NCBI GenBank assembly: GCA_016584305.1
Contig: JACEEZ010020601.1
Coordinates: 133,053 to 197,052, forward strand
DNA from: Chionoecetes opilio
Taxonomy: Eukaryota; Arthropoda; Malacostraca; Decapoda; Majidae
Direction of reading: 5' to 3'
Length of the DNA stretch: 64,000 nt
The notes beneath the pieces were generated by a model. That model made no database searches. It saw nothing but the letters and a program-made list of their open reading frames with translations, and was not told where the DNA came from. Each line of letters opens with the position of its first letter. Position 1 is the stretch's first letter. Shown here piece after piece: positions 46,298 to 59,496 of the stretch. The translations under genes were made by a program, and so were the position numbers.

Positions 46298-46319
46298 TAA
46301 ATATTAAACAGCTTTATAA

Positions 46320-48524
46320 CTAAGGTTATATGGGGAGGATGGCGTAGAGTTGGAAAGAGGAAAGGCAGAGGAGGAAGTCAAAGAATATTGGAGTAAAATA
46401 TACAAGAAATATGATAATGAGATAGACACAGTGTGGAACGCAGAGAAGAAAGAGGAATATATAAGGGAATACAGTAAAGTAAAGCAGGACATAGACGGGA
46501 ACCAGGCAATTAAGCTACAAAGAGTAGATGAAGTGGAAGAGATGGAAAGGGAATACACAGAGACGTGTAGCATAGGAGTAAGAGAACATATGGAAATGGC
46601 GAGAAGAGTACAGGGAGGATGTATATACTTGGAAGAGGAACAGATCAATGAAGACAAGGTGATGAAGTGTTTAAAGAAGATGAAGAACAAAAAAGCAGCG
46701 GGAACAGATGAAATAAAGCCAGAATATTATAAGGAATTTTCAAAGGTAAGACATTGATGACAGTGTTAGAAAAAGGTATGAAAACAGTGTTAGAGACAGG
46801 GAATGTGCCAGGAGGATGGAGGGAGTCAAGGACAGTAATGATACCAAAGGTTAGCAAGCCAAAAGTTAGGGAATTAAGACCAATACCACTAACTAATGTT
46901 GGATATAAATTGATGATGGCTGTAATCAGAAATAGTCTGGAGGATCATATTAGGAAAAATGAAATAGGGAAAGACACACAGGCAGGATTCACAGGGGGCA
47001 GTAGAATAGAAAATAATTTATTCATATTAAGATATTGTATAGAGAGGTCCTATAAACTAAAGAAACCACTAGTAGTCATTTCAATAGACTTTGCAAAGGC
47101 TTATGACAGTATTAAGAGAGGAAAAATGATAGAATTATTAATGCAATATAAGATTAACCCTAAGATTATTGAATTCATTGCAAAAGTATATGTAGGAGAC
47201 AAGACCAAGGTAGAATTAGGACCAGGTAAAGAAGTAGAGATAAATGTAACAAGTGGAATTAGGCAAGGGTGTCTCTTCAACAACTCTGTTTAAACTATAT
47301 TGACCTTCAGGATTATCCAGGAACTAGAAGAACTAGGCAAGGGGTTTAAGGACGAATTGTTTAGCATACCAGCACTTTTCTTTGCAGACGACGGGATGTT
47401 ACTGGCAAGTAGTATAGAGGAGGCAGAACAGGTAGTACATAGGTTAGAGGAAATAGGTAAAGGAGTATGGATTGGAAATTAATAAAAATAAAAGTAACAT
47501 CATTATTTTCAATGTAAAAGATAAGCCTGAAAAGTTGGGAAATATAAATGTTAGAGATAGAATGAAATATTTAGGATTAACCATAAATGACAAGAAGAAT
47601 TGTGCCAATATACAAAAAGAAGAAATGTTTAATAAGGCAAGAAAAATGGCAAATATGACGTATAGTGTCATTGCAAAAAGTTGCTCAAAAATTCTAATAG
47701 GCAAAACGTACTGGAAAAGTGTGGCATTACCATCAATACTATATGGGGTTAATGTGATAAATCTAACAAAGCAAGAAATGGATAAATTACAGAGAATTGA
47801 AAATGGGGTGTACCGTCAAATCTTCTTTGGGGCACAGGCATACACGCAGGGGGCAGCACTCCTAGGGGAAGTGGGAGCGTCCAGTGTTAGTAATAGAATA
47901 AGGGAGGGACAGTGGAAGTACTTGAGGTATGTATTAGTAGACAGGAATGACCTCGTGATAAGGATCGGAGAGGAGATGATTGATAAAAGACAAAATAAAT
48001 GGATGCAAGCTTTACTGAAAGATCTGAGAAAGACTGGAGTCATGCACCAAGGTGTGAGGTGTGAGACAAAGGAGAGTATAAGGAAAAAAATGAGAGAGTT
48101 GAACACAAGAGAATGGCTGAATGAAATGAATGAAAAAACAAGTTTGAAAATATTTAGAAAATGGAGAAAAGGGAAGGGAGGCCAAGAAGAAGTATACAGT
48201 AATGACCAAGCTTCAGAACTACTGTTTAAGTGCAGGACAAACAACCTACAACTAAATGACAGAAGGAGGTTCTGGGGAGAAGAAATAACTTGTGATTTGT
48301 GTGGGGCAGAAAAAGAGGACTTTAAAAAATTTCTGTTCTGGTGCCCAGCCTACAGTAATGAAAGAAAGAAAAGTGTGAGGCTACAACAACCTTACCTAGA
48401 GGAGGAAGAGGCTATAGTAGGGGAGTATTTGTGTGGAGAGGGGAATGTGCAAGAAACAAAAAGAACAATCAACAGTTTTTGGATGACCAGAGAAAATAAG
48501 AAGAAAGAAAAAGAAAGAAACTAA
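46320..48524 (+). pseudogene. LINE reverse transcriptase with about three frameshifts
   Basis: MKNKKAAGTDEIKPEYYKE leads to a shift near 46745, then VMIPKVSKPKVRELRPIPLT, QAGFTGGSRIENNLF, VVISIDFAKAYDSIKRGKM (motif A) and TSGIRQGCL. A shift near 47280 precedes ALFFADDGMLLASS (FADD box), and another lies near 47465. The last 350 residues (47472-48524) are open: VRDRMKYLGLTINDKK, SVALPSILYGVNVINL and a terminal CDLCGAEKEDFKKFLFWCP, a C-x2-C...C zinc-like motif common at LINE C-termini. Codons are A-rich. Clade not assigned. Confidence 0.8.
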
Positions 48525-48540
48525 TAAGATAGAATAAGAG

Positions 48541-51231
48541 AAGACAACTAATTAAAGACCCAGACACCACTAATTAAAGACCCAGACACCACTAATTAAA
48601 GACCCAGACACCACTAATTAAAGACCCAGACACCACTAATTAAAGACCCAGACACCACTAATTAAAGACCCAGACACCACTAATTAAAGACCCAGACACC
48701 ACTAATTAAAGACCCAGACCGCTAATTAAAGACCCAGACACCACTAATTAAAGACCCAGACACCACTAATTAAAGACCCAGACAACACTAATTAAAGACC
48801 CAGACACCACTAATTAAAGACCCAGACAGCACTAATTAAAGACCCAGACAACACTAATTAAAGACCCTGACAGCACTACTTAAAGACCCAGACAACACTA
48901 ATTAAAGACCCAGACAGCACTAATTAAAGACCCAGACACCACTAATTAAAGACCCAGACCACTAATTAAAGACCCAGACCACTAATTAAAGACCCAGACC
49001 ACTAATTAAAGACCCAGACAGCACTAATTAAAGACCCAGACCACTAATTAAAGACCCAGACCACTAATTAAAGACCCAGACAGCACTAATTAAAGACCCA
49101 GACACCACTAATTAAAGACCCAGACCACTAATTAAGACCCAGACCACTAATTAAAGACCCAGACAGCACTAATTAAAGACCCAGACCACTAATTAAAGAC
49201 CCAGACAGCACTAATTAAAGACCCAGACAGCACTAATTAAAGACCCAGACAGCACTAATTAAAGACCCAGACACCACTAATTAAAGACCCAGACCGCTAA
49301 TTAAAGACCCAGACAGCACTAATTAAAGACCCAGACAGCACTAATTAAAGACCCAGACAGCACTAATTAAAGACCCAGACACCACTAATTAAAAACCCAG
49401 ACACCACTAATTAAAGACCCAGACACCACTTATTAAAGACCCAGACCGCTAATTAAAGACCCAGACAGCACTAATTAAAGACCCAGACCAGCACTAATTA
49501 AAGACCCAGACAACACTACTTAAAGAACCCAGACAACACTAATTAAAGACCCAGACACCACTAATTAAAGACCCAGACACCACTAATTAAAGACCCAGAC
49601 ACCACTAATTAAAGACCCAGACCACTAATTAAAAGACCCAAGACACCACTAATTAAAGACCCAGACACCACTAATTAAAGACCCAGACACCACTAATTAA
49701 AGACCCAGACCACTAATTAAAGACCCAGACAACACTAATTAAAGACCCAGACACCACTAATTAAAGACCCAGACACCACTAATTAAAGACCCAGACACCA
49801 CTAATTAAAGACCCAGACCACTAATTAAAGACCCAGACACCACTAATTAAAGACCCAGACCACTAATTAAAGACCCAGACCACTAATTAAAGACCCAGAC
49901 AGCACTAATTAAAGACCCAGACCACTAATTAAAGACCCAGACAGCACTAATTAAAGACCCGACAGCACTAATTAAAGACCCAGACACCACTAATTTAAAG
50001 ACCCAGACACCACTAATTAAAGACCCAGACCGCTAATTAAAGACCCAGACAGCACTAATTAAAGACCCAGACAGCACTAATTAAAGACCCAGACAGCACT
50101 AATTAAAGACCCAGACACCACTAATTAAAGACCCAGACACCACTAATTAAAGACCCAGACACCACTTATTAAAGACCCAGACCGCTAATTAAAGACCCAG
50201 ACAGCACTAATTAAAGACCCAGACAGCACTAATTAAAGACCCAGACAACACTACTTAAAGACCCAGACAACACTAATTAAAGACCCAGACACCACTAATT
50301 AAAGACCCAGACACCACTAATTAAAGACCCAGACCACTAATTAAAGACCCAGACCACTAATTAAAGACCCAGACAGCACTAATTAAAGACCCAGACCACT
50401 AATTAAAGACCCAGAACCACTAATTAAAAACCCAGACAGCACTAATTAAAGACCCAGACACCACTAATTAAAGACCCAGACCACTAATTAAAGACCCAGA
50501 CCACTAATTAAAGACCCAGACGCACTAATTAAAGACCCAGACCACTAATTAAAGACCCAGACAGCACTAATTAAAGACCCAGACAGCACTAATTAAAGAC
50601 CCAGACAGCACTAATTAAAGACCCAGACAGCACTAATTAAAGACCAGACAACACTACTTAAAAACCCAGACAACACTAATTAAAGACCCAGACCACTAAT
50701 TAAAGACCCAGACAACACTAATTAAAGACCCAGACCGCTAATTAAAGACCCAGACAGCACTAATTAAAGACCCAGACAGCACTAATTAAAGACCCAGACA
50801 GCACTAATTAAAGACCCAGACAGCACTAATTAAAGACCCAGACAGCACTAATTAAAGACCCAGACAGCACTAATTAAAGACCCAGACACCACTAATTAAA
50901 GACCCAGACCGCTAATTAAAGACCCAGACCACTAATTAAAGACCCAGACAGCACTAATTAAAGACCCAGACAGCACTAATTAAAGACCCAGACACCACTA
51001 ATTAAAGACCCAGACCACTTATTAAAGACCCAGACCGCTAATTAAAGACCCAGACAGCACTAATTAAAGACCCAGACAGCACTAATTAAAGACCCAGACA
51101 GCACTAATTAAAGACCCAGACCACTTATTAAAGACCCAGACAACACTAATTGAAGACCCAGACACCACTAATTAAAGACCCAGACACCACTAATTAAAGA
51201 CCCAGACACCACTAATTAAAGACCCAGACAG
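48541..51231. repeat. 22-bp minisatellite, roughly 125 units
   Basis: Unit aattaaagacccagacacca + ct with three common variants: ACAcCACT, ACAgCACT and a 20-bp form lacking AC (CCACT/CCGCT). Rare units have AACACT. Variants are interspersed rather than blocked. There are no unique spacers. Confidence 0.97.
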
Positions 51232-51319
51232 CAAGAAGAAACACGTCAGGGAGTGCCGTTGAAAAAGGCCTGACTCCCGACCAACAACTGTACTAGGGTT
51301 GTGCGGTATCAAGAACTGT

Positions 51320-52328
51320 CTATACATACAAAATATAAAATGCCATTAATATAACACGAATCGATCAATAAATCATATAGAGTGTGGTAATATTTGAGTG
51401 TATTTGATAAATTGAGTTAATTTAATGGAGTATCTGGCAACCCTGCGCTGGTTTGTTGACATCGAGGCTTGGAAAACACGTGGTCCTCTCTCGCATCAGT
51501 TATCTTCAGTTTTAACCTCGAATGACTCACCCCGGCGACGTCCCAGGGTGAATAAAGGGTGAGTAAGGGTGTGTGTGTGGTTGTGGGGTGAATGAGAGGC
51601 TGGGAACAGGTTAAAACAGGTCAAATGAAGGGTTTAAATTGGGTTGTTATTAGTGGGCGAGGAGGAAAGACAACTGTGTATGATTAGGGCGACAGGGAGT
51701 TTCGTACAAAAGGTTTGTTTCGTACCCGGTTTTGTTATTTTTTCCCGTAAACTGATTTTGATTTTTTTTCGTACTATCTGGTATCGTTTCGAAACTAGTC
51801 AAATTCAATTTCTTGAGCTGAGTTTAACGAAACGACGGTATTATTTTGCGATGGGACCAAAAACCCCCCACACAATTGGGAGCATGGTTTTTGTTTCCCT
51901 TTTATTGTTTTCCCTAAGAGACATTTTCTCTTTGAGCTTTCCGTCGAAAATTAAATATTTTTTGGGAATTGAACATTTTGGGTGGGGGGGAATTATGTCT
52001 GTTTAGAAAATGCCCCCCTTTTCCTCTTCTTGTGCCCCTGCACCCGCTTTTGTTTCGGAGTAATTTTTCCGTCGAAAACCCGTGGCTGGGAGTTTAATCT
52101 GGGGGTTTTGGTTTTAAAAATTAATTTTTTTGGTTTTAATGGACGAGAGTTTAAAGGGTCTTTTTCCCGGACACACCAACTATTTTTTTTTTGGGCCTCA
52201 ATGGGTGCTTGTTCTAATGGGGGAATATTTTTTATTTTGCGCAATTTCCCCCCCCCCCCCCCCCCAAAAAAAAAAGTTTATATTTTTGTGTTTTAAGGTT
52301 TAGGTTAGGTTTCTTAAAAACCTGAAAG

Positions 52329-52404
<76 letters not shown>

Positions 52405-52900
52405 GCAAAAAAAAACAAGCCCCTTTAGAAAAAAGCCCCTATTGTGGGCCAAAAAAAAATTTTTTGGTGCCCCTGAAAACCCCCGTGAAACTAGTCCATT
52501 TTTTACCAATTTTTTTTTTTTTATTGTTAGTTTCAGTTAAGTACGTTAGGGGGTTTAAATTTTTAAAGGTAAGGAAAGGGTTTATTTTGGGTTTGGGTTT
52601 GGTTTAAAGGTTGGTTAGGCAAGGTTCGGGTTTGGGAAAGGGGAAGGTTCGGGTTAGATTGGGTTGGGTTGGGTTGGGAAAACAAAACCAAAAGCGATGC
52701 AGGTCCCCAAAAGAGGAAGGGGGGCATTTTCTAAAAAGGGAGACAAAATTCCTTCTCCCACCTAAATTTCTATATCTCCGAAGCTATTGATTTCAAACAA
52801 AAACTCAAAGAGAAATGTCTTTAGAATACAATAATGAAAACAAAAACCTGCCCCCCAATTGTTTTGGGAATTTTGGTCCAAATCTTTAAAATTTTTCCCC
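51320..52900 (+). repeat. long dispersed repeat, copy 2 (right part noisy)
   Basis: Segments 1 and 2 are contiguous here (51337-51525), giving the uninterrupted arrangement. From about 51700 the match to copy 1 is degraded by homopolymer changes. A reverse-complement portion of the same repeat follows at 52680-52880, so the element has inverted ends. Confidence 0.75.
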
Positions 52901-53261
52901 AAACGACAGGGTTTCATATAGCTTGTAACCCCCCTTTTTGTTTTACAACAACTTGTGTACAACGGGGCTGCATTTCCATGATTAGAACCCGTTTTTCTGT
53001 GTATCATTATTTGGGTGTGTTGTGGTGTGTGGTGTTTTGTTTTACGCTAACAAACCATGAAACCCTCCACCCTAATTATGGGGCTCCCCGGGGTCGTCTT
53101 ATCACGGGCCAGGGTTGGGGGGCGCCGTATCTATGGCCAAACAAGAAATACGGCTTTTTTTTTTGGGCATTCCGTTCTTTAACACAGAAAACCGGGAACA
53201 CGCCTGCCTGCTCTTGCCGCGGGGGTCCAAGTCTATAAAGTAAAAGGGTTTTATTTTCGTA

Positions 53262-53729
53262 AATTTTTATATTTTTTCCCCCAAACCAACGATTTTCTGA
53301 TGCCCATATTTTTTTTCTGGTGTTTTTTTTATGTTTTTTTGAATGAATCTGCTAACCTTTTTCCTGTGGGCAATTGTTTTTTTTTTTTTTTTTTTTTTGG
53401 AAATGACAAAAAAAATTTACCAAAACCCTAACCAAAAACCTTTACCTATCCCAAAACCCATACCAAAACCTAACCCCATACCAAACCCTTTTTCCCAAAC
53501 CTTTTAAACCAAACCCAAACCTTTACCTATACCTAAACCTTTACCTATATTTCCAAAACCAAACCCAAAAATTCCCTAATCAAACCCCCAACCTTTACCT
53601 ACCAAAAAAAAAAAAAAAAAAAAAAAATTGCGACAAAAAACGGTTAGAAATTTTCCCATTCAAAAACACACCCAAAACACACCAGAAAAACAAAAGGGGC
53701 GCATCAAAATTTGTTTTTTTGGGTGAAAC
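53262..53729. mobile_element. second copy of the CCTAA-core MITE
   Basis: Arms aaccaacgattttctgatg and ...ttgggtgaaac with cctttacctat / ccaaaccc core, corrupted by homopolymer noise. Confidence 0.7.
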
Positions 53730-54639
53730 AAAAATTTAAATCCGTTTTTTTACACTGGGGCCCAAAATTACCGGAAAATTTTAAATATTTTCCACCCAAC
53801 CAAGGACTTTCCGATGGGGGCCCTTATTTTTTTTCTGGTGGGGTTTTGGTAACCAAACCCTTTAAACCATTACAGCCCGGCGAGTTTTCCCGTTTTGTGT
53901 GGGGCCCGAAAATTTTGGTTGACGAGAGTACCAGGTACCATGGGGGCCAAGGAGGGGAAATGTCCCCCCGGGGTTTATGCAACTTTTTTTAGGGATGGAG
54001 TAAAAAGATAAATCAAAGCAAGGTTGGGATGAAAATAGATAATAAAAAGGGGAAACCTCAATATTATGGGGTTTGCGATGACACTGTACTACTAAAAAGA
54101 AGTAAAAAAAATTTGCAAAAATTTTTGTGAAATTTCCCTAGTGTTTGCGTGAGGGAAAAGGGGGGTTACTGTGGCCGAAAGGGAAATGTTTTTTGCGTAT
54201 AGTGTAGTTGGGAGTAGTATTGTTGGGTTTTTTTTGTTGTTGTTGTTGCTTTTAGTAGTGGTAGGGGGTATTTTGTTGTTTTTGTAGGGGGTAGTAGTTG
54301 TTTTTTTGTATAGTTTTGTTGTTGTTAGTTTTTTGTTTTTAGTTTTTTGTTGCAGTAGTGGTAGTTGTTTTTGTTGTAGTGGTAGTAGATTTTGTTGTAG
54401 TATATTTGTTTTTTGTATTAAATAGTAGTGGTTGTAGTTGTTTTTTGTAGTATATTTTTTGTAGTATTTTGGGGTATTTTATGTTGTTTGGTTTTTAGTA
54501 TAGTTGTTGTTGGGGATTTAAAAAATTAAGGGGTGAAAATTATTGAGTTTTAAGACAAATTAGCATGACATTGAAAAGCCAGAAGCAATTTTAAAAAAAA
54601 TGATGAATGGACAGATAATTTATATGGGTTTTCCCGTGA

Positions 54640-55255
54640 AAGGATGGAAGCAGGAAGGGGGGAAAAAAGAAGAGGCCTACAAGGGGGGATAAGAGGGGAG
54701 AGGCCTACAAGGGGAGATAAGAGAAGAGGCCTACAAGGGGAGAATAAAGGGGAGAGGCCCTACAAGGGGGGATAAAAGAGAGAGGCCTTTCAAGGGGGGA
54801 TAAGAGGAGGGGCCTACAAAGGGGGGTAAGGGGGAAGGCCTACAAGGGGGTGATAAGAAAGAGACCTACAAGGGGAAAAAGAGAGAGGCCTCAGGGGGGG
54901 AAAAAAGGGGCCACAAGGGGGGATAAACGGGAGGCCTACAAGGGGGGTTTAAAAAGAGAGAGGGCTACCAAGGGGAAAAAGAGGGGGGGGCCTACAAGGG
55001 GGGTAAAAGAGAGGGCCTACAAAGGGAAAGATAAAAGAGGCCACAAGGGGGGTTTAAAAGAGAGAGGCCTACAAGGGGGGATAGAGAAAAAGGCCTCAAG
55101 GGGGGGATAGAGAGAGGCCCACAGGGTGATAAGAGAGAGGCCCACAAGGGGTATAAAGAAGGGCCTACAAGGGTGGGTAAGAGGAGGCCTACAAGGGGTT
55201 ATAAAGAAGAGGCCTACAAGGGGGGATAAGAGAGAGAGCCTACAAGGAAAGGAAA
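54640..55255. repeat. minisatellite, unit near gaggcctacaaggggggata
   Basis: About 25 noisy units of roughly 25 bp (ggcctacaagggggataagagaga). Confidence 0.85.
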
Positions 55256-56139
55256 ATAGTTGGGGGCTTTTTGGGGGCGTGATGGGGAAAAAAGGAAAAA
55301 TTTAGTAAAAATCTTAAATGTTCACTGCACAAGTGGCACATGCCAAAACTTTCAGTGGGTAATAACTATAAATTTAAATGCTTCTAGGATCTGCTTATTA
55401 TTGCCCCTGCCCTTTTGGGATCGACCCGGGAACAAAAAATTCCCCCCAAATTTTTTAACAGATCAGAACCTAAATTTGTAGTATATATATATATAAAAAA
55501 TATAATGCCTACCTATATAGGGCATACCCATTCAAACTTGTATGATAATTGGGTTTTGTAAAAACCGGGAACCTCTTTTTAAATTTTAATTTTTCCCCTT
55601 TTTGCTTGGCCTTTGTCAAATAAAACTTAAACCAGGATTTTTGTCCAATACTTTTTATGGGAAAGGCCAAACAAAAAGGGAAATCAATTAATAGGTAATT
55701 TTTTTTAAAAAACTATCATAACCCTGAATTAAAAACCCGACAAAGACAAGACTAACGAAAGAAGGGAAAAAATTTGTTTTTTTGGGCGAAAAATTTATAT
55801 TTTCCCGGGGGCTATTTTCCGTGCTTGTGGTTTTCGCTGACAAGCTACGGAAGGGCCTGAGGGGTGGCTTTATGTGGGACAGGGGGTTCTAAACCCAAAA
55901 AACAATCACAGGGAGTCTCATTTAGGGGGTACCCAAGGGGGGTTGGGGACACAATAAATACTCCTCCCCCTTGCTTACCCTCTTTGGACGAGGCTCGGTT
56001 TTGACTCTGGGTTTTTTTTCCCAGTTTAGAAAGCCTCCCTTTTCCCCCCCCCCATCAGCCATTACTTTAGGTCTTTTCTAGGTGTTTTTCAGGCCCATAA
56101 AGGGGGAAAAAAGGATATACACTTGGAATATCCCTATCC

Positions 56140-57000
56140 GCAAAATAAACTAAAGGCTCTCTGTGTCCTGTTGCCCACTGTTGCAGGGGGCTTTGGTTTA
56201 CAGTCCCAGGGTTTGGGTTTTCTGTATTCCCGAAATTGACCACTTTTTTTCAGGGGGGTTTTGGTCCCATCCCAACCCGTTTTTCTGTAAATTTTTTTGA
56301 CTTGACCACTGTTGCAGGGGGGCTGAGGGGCACGTCCAGCTTTGGGTTTTGTTTCTGAAATTTTTACCAATTTTTTGCCGGGGGGGTGAGGTCCCCAGGG
56401 CCGCCCGGCCCCTTTTGGGGTCCCGACTGTTTGGGGCCACTGTTTTCAGGGTTGGGGAGGTCACAGGGCCCCGCTGGCTCTCTGTGTCCTGACTGTGAAA
56501 CCCCCTGTTGCAGGTGGTGAGGGGCACATCCCGCTGGGGTCTCCCCGTGCCCTGACTTTTGACCAAAATGTTGCAGGTTGGGGAGGTCCCCAAAATCCCC
56601 CCTGGCCCCCTCTTTTACTTTGACCACTGGGTTTCCCGGGGTAAAGGGTTACAGTCCCCCCGGGGTTTTCTGTAAATTTTGCTGTGACCCTGTTGCGGGG
56701 CTGAGGGCCCCAGTCCCACTGGCTCTCTGTGTATGGAAAGGGGAAACCCCTGTTGGGGTGGTGAGGGCACAGTCCCGCTGGCTCTCTTTCCCCGACTTTT
56801 TACCACTGTTGCATGTTCTGAGGGCACAGTCCCAGCTGGGGGTCCCCTGTGTACTGAAATTTTTGACCAAATGTTGCAGGTTTCTGAGGGCACGTTCCCC
56901 CCCTTTGCTCTCTTTCCTGACTGTGAAATAAATGTTGCGGGTGGGGGGAGGGCCAGTCCCACTGGGGGTTTTTTTTCTGCCGCCCAAGGCCCTCTCGTTC
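56140..57000 (+). repeat. 58-bp tandem repeat upstream of zinc-finger gene 1 (noisy)
   Basis: Repeated ctggctctctgtgtcctg and ccactgttgcaggtggtgag units, the same repeat as at 63461-63725. Confidence 0.75.
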
Positions 57001-58394
57001 CGGCATCCCTAAAACTTCCTGCAGGAAACCGGGGCCCCCATGTGTGGCTGCCCGCGTATTGGCCCGCGCTGGAGGCTGTGGCAGAGGCAGCAGCACCACC
57101 GTAGCCGGGGGCAGGGAGCAGCAGTCTGCCTCCTTTTGGGGAGGGACAGGGGGGGAAAGGGGAAAATCACCTGGAGGGGAGGCGCTCAGGCCAAGAAGGG
57201 GGAGGCGTTTTTTTTTCTCACAATGGAGTAAATCATTCCGAACCAAGGAGTCTGCTTAAGGGGACATTTCCTGACAAAACAGGGGGCGTCAAGGATCATG
57301 AATGTCCTAAAGTGTGGGGGAAAAAATTTAAACTAAAGTCTAAAACCCCAACCCAAAAAACACCCTGGAAAACAGTGGTTTCTGAAAAAATTATAAAGTC
57401 CCAGGGGGTGTGGGAAAAAATTGACTATAAAATTTGGGCATACCAAAAAAACAAAAACCCCCCCCTATACAAAAATTTGGGGGTTTTTAAAATCATGAAA
57501 AGTTTTGGGGTGTTTGGGAAAAATTTACTCTAAAGTCTCCCCCTCACCCAACACCCCTTACAAAACAGTGGTTTTTTTTAAAACAGGAAAGTCTGGAAAA
57601 TTTTGGGCAAAGATTTACTCACAAGTTTACCTCACTCACACACCCGGGCACCCCATTGGGGTTAAAAAACATGAATGTCGGAGTGTGGGCAAAGGGTTTT
57701 CTCACAATTTAGCCTCACCCCCAAAACACCCTTTTCAAAACCCGTGGTGTTAAAAAACTGAATGTCTGGGTTGGGGGGCAAAAATTTACTTTTCCACAAA
57801 TCAGCCTCACCAACCCGGGAAACCCCGACCACGTGGTGTTAAAAATCATAATTTTCTGGGGGGTGGGAAAAAATTTACTAAGAAGTTCCCCCACCCCCCA
57901 CCGAACACCCCCTGACACACAGTGGTGTTAAAAAATATCAAAGTCTGGAGTGTGGGAAAAAATTTACTATAAAATTTAAAACTAACACCGGGAAAACCCC
58001 TTTGGAAAACCTGGCTTGAGGGGGTTCCAAAAAGTGGGTGTTTTTTTGGAAGTGTTTCAAGACAAAGAGGATATTACCAAGCCCCCGTGAAGTTCACATG
58101 AAGCCTTGTTCAAACCGAGTCACACGGGTGACAAGAACCAAACAAAGTCTGGAGTGGGGGGGAAAAGATTTTAGTGATAGTCTAACCTCACCAAAACCCC
58201 CCTGAAAACCCGTGGGGGTTTTAAAAATTTGAATGTCCCGGAGTGTGGGAAAAAATTTACTCAGAATCTCACCTCCAAACCCAAAACCAAACCCGGGCAC
58301 CCCTGGGTTGAGGGAGTTCAAGTGTGATGTTTGTGGAAAGTGTTATAAGACAAAAAGTGATATTGCCAGGCACGTCGTGAAGATCCACTTTTGA
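57000..58394 (+). pseudogene. C2H2 zinc-finger gene, last exon, frame broken by sequence noise
   Basis: 57000-57230 parallels the clean start of the paralogue at 63796, including CACAATGGAGTAAATCATTC, the first finger. After it, finger units recur in all three frames: ECPKCGKKF-like (57295), GKKFDYKS-like (57415), and repeated GTGTGGGAAAAAATTTACT for CGKKFTxKS with CTCAC...CACC for LTxH. I count about ten to twelve. The last finger is clean at 58314-58394: EFKCDVCGKCYKTKSDIARH, then VVKIHF-stop. C2H2 arrays bind DNA; the targets are unknown. I judge the breaks to be mostly sequencing error because the finger periodicity is kept throughout. Confidence 0.7.
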
Positions 58395-58558
58395 GGTGGT
58401 GTGTTGTGTGGACAAGTGTGGTTGTACCCGTGGCTCTGGCAGTGTGTCCTGTGTGGCAATGGGTGGTGGTGCTGGTGGTGGTGGCAGCCGTGCCTTGTGT
58501 TCTGTGAGGGAATAATGGCCCCAGCAGTTGTTGGGTGGCCAGTGCAGGTGTGACTTTC

Positions 58559-58564
58559 AATAAA
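58559..58564 (+). promoter_or_regulatory. poly(A) signal of zinc-finger gene 1
   Basis: AATAAA 165 bp after the stop codon, followed by a GT-rich stretch (tgtgtttgtgtat), the usual animal 3'-end layout. Confidence 0.7.
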
Positions 58565-58638
58565 TGTGTTTATTTGTATAACTGTGTTTGTGTATATCTT
58601 TATTTGATCTCTGGGTTGGCAGTTTGTTTATCAGTTTA

Positions 58639-59100
58639 TGAAGTGTGGTGGTGGTGGTGGTGATGATGGTGGTGGTGGTGGTGATGATGGTTGTGGTGGT
58701 GATGATGGTTGTGGTGGTGGTGGTGGTGGTGATGATGATGGTGGTGGTGGTGGTGATGATGGTGATGGTGGTGGTGATGGTGGTGGTGATGATGGTTGTG
58801 GTGGTGGTGATGATGGTTGTGGTGGTGGTGATGATGGTTGTGGTGGTGGTGATGATGGTTGTGGTGGTGGTGGTGGTGGTGATGATGATGGTGATGGTGG
58901 TGGTGGTGATGATGGTGGTGGTGGTGGTGGTGATGATGGTTGTGGTGGTGGTGATAATGGTGGTGGTGGTGGTGATGATGATGGTAGTGATGGTGATGAT
59001 GGTGGTGGTGATGATGGTGATGATGATGGTGATGATGGTGGTGATGGTGATGATGGTGGATATGGTGATGGTGGATGTGGTGATGATGGTGATGGTGGCG
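58639..59100. repeat. (GGT/GAT)n compound microsatellite
   Basis: GTGGTGGTGATGATGGTT-type units over 460 bp. The Gly/Asp and poly-Val frames are artefacts. Confidence 0.95.
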
Positions 59101-59111
59101 TTAATGGCGAA

Positions 59112-59146
59112 GTTGTTGAAGGTTCATTGCAGCAAGACACCAATAA
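59112..59146 (+). repeat. conserved core between microsatellites, second copy
   Basis: ggttcattgcagcaagacac then caataagaata, as at 38116-38151, here between a GGT tract and a CT tract (59217-59302). Confidence 0.65.
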
Positions 59147-59213
59147 GAATAGCTGTTAATGTCTCCATGAAGAATATAACTCCTACCATACAAGTAAGTG
59201 AAACCATGCAGTC

Positions 59214-59216
<3 letters not shown>

Positions 59217-59302
<86 letters not shown>
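59217..59302. repeat. CT microsatellite
   Basis: About 86 bp of uninterrupted CT. Confidence 0.97.
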
Positions 59303-59304
<2 letters not shown>

Positions 59305-59496
59305 GTGTATCCCTGTCTGTCTCTCGGTGTATGTCTGTCTGGTTTTTTTCTCTCTTTCACTGCTACTAGTAGTAGCAGTAGCATAATGGGTGTAGTTGTA
59401 GTAGTAGTAGTATACTAGTAGGTGGAGTAGTAGTAGTAGTAGTAATATAACATGAATCAATCAATAAATCATATAATGTGGTAATATTTGAGTGTA

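Larger units (their letters stand above)
46310..51310 (+). mobile_element. LINE with a 2.7-kb minisatellite in its 3' region
   Basis: RT coding part 46320-48524, minisatellite 48541-51231, then 51232-51310 (gtcagggagtgccgttgaaa ... ctgtactagggttgtg), which I take as the rest of the 3' UTR. 5'-truncated. Confidence 0.72.
51650..58300. other. low-quality assembly block
   Basis: Runs of G, C, A and T are lengthened and small indels abundant compared with cleaner copies in this window (44760-45200 against 51640-52090; 63461-63725 against 56140-57000; 41332-41710 against 53262-53729). A 70-T run is at 52331-52402. Treat frames here as unreliable. Confidence 0.75.

Noticed and set aside
48541..51231. 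CRISPR-like array of ~22-bp repeats
   Set aside because: Units are directly adjacent with no unique spacers; it is a minisatellite in a eukaryotic LINE context.
54850..55110. Lys/Arg/Gly-rich repeat protein
   Set aside because: Frame through a noisy minisatellite in the low-quality block.
58638..59418. Gly/Asp-rich, poly-Val and Pro/Ser-rich frames of up to 257 codons
   Set aside because: Three frames of one (GGT/GAT)n repeat; no non-repeat coding sequence attached.
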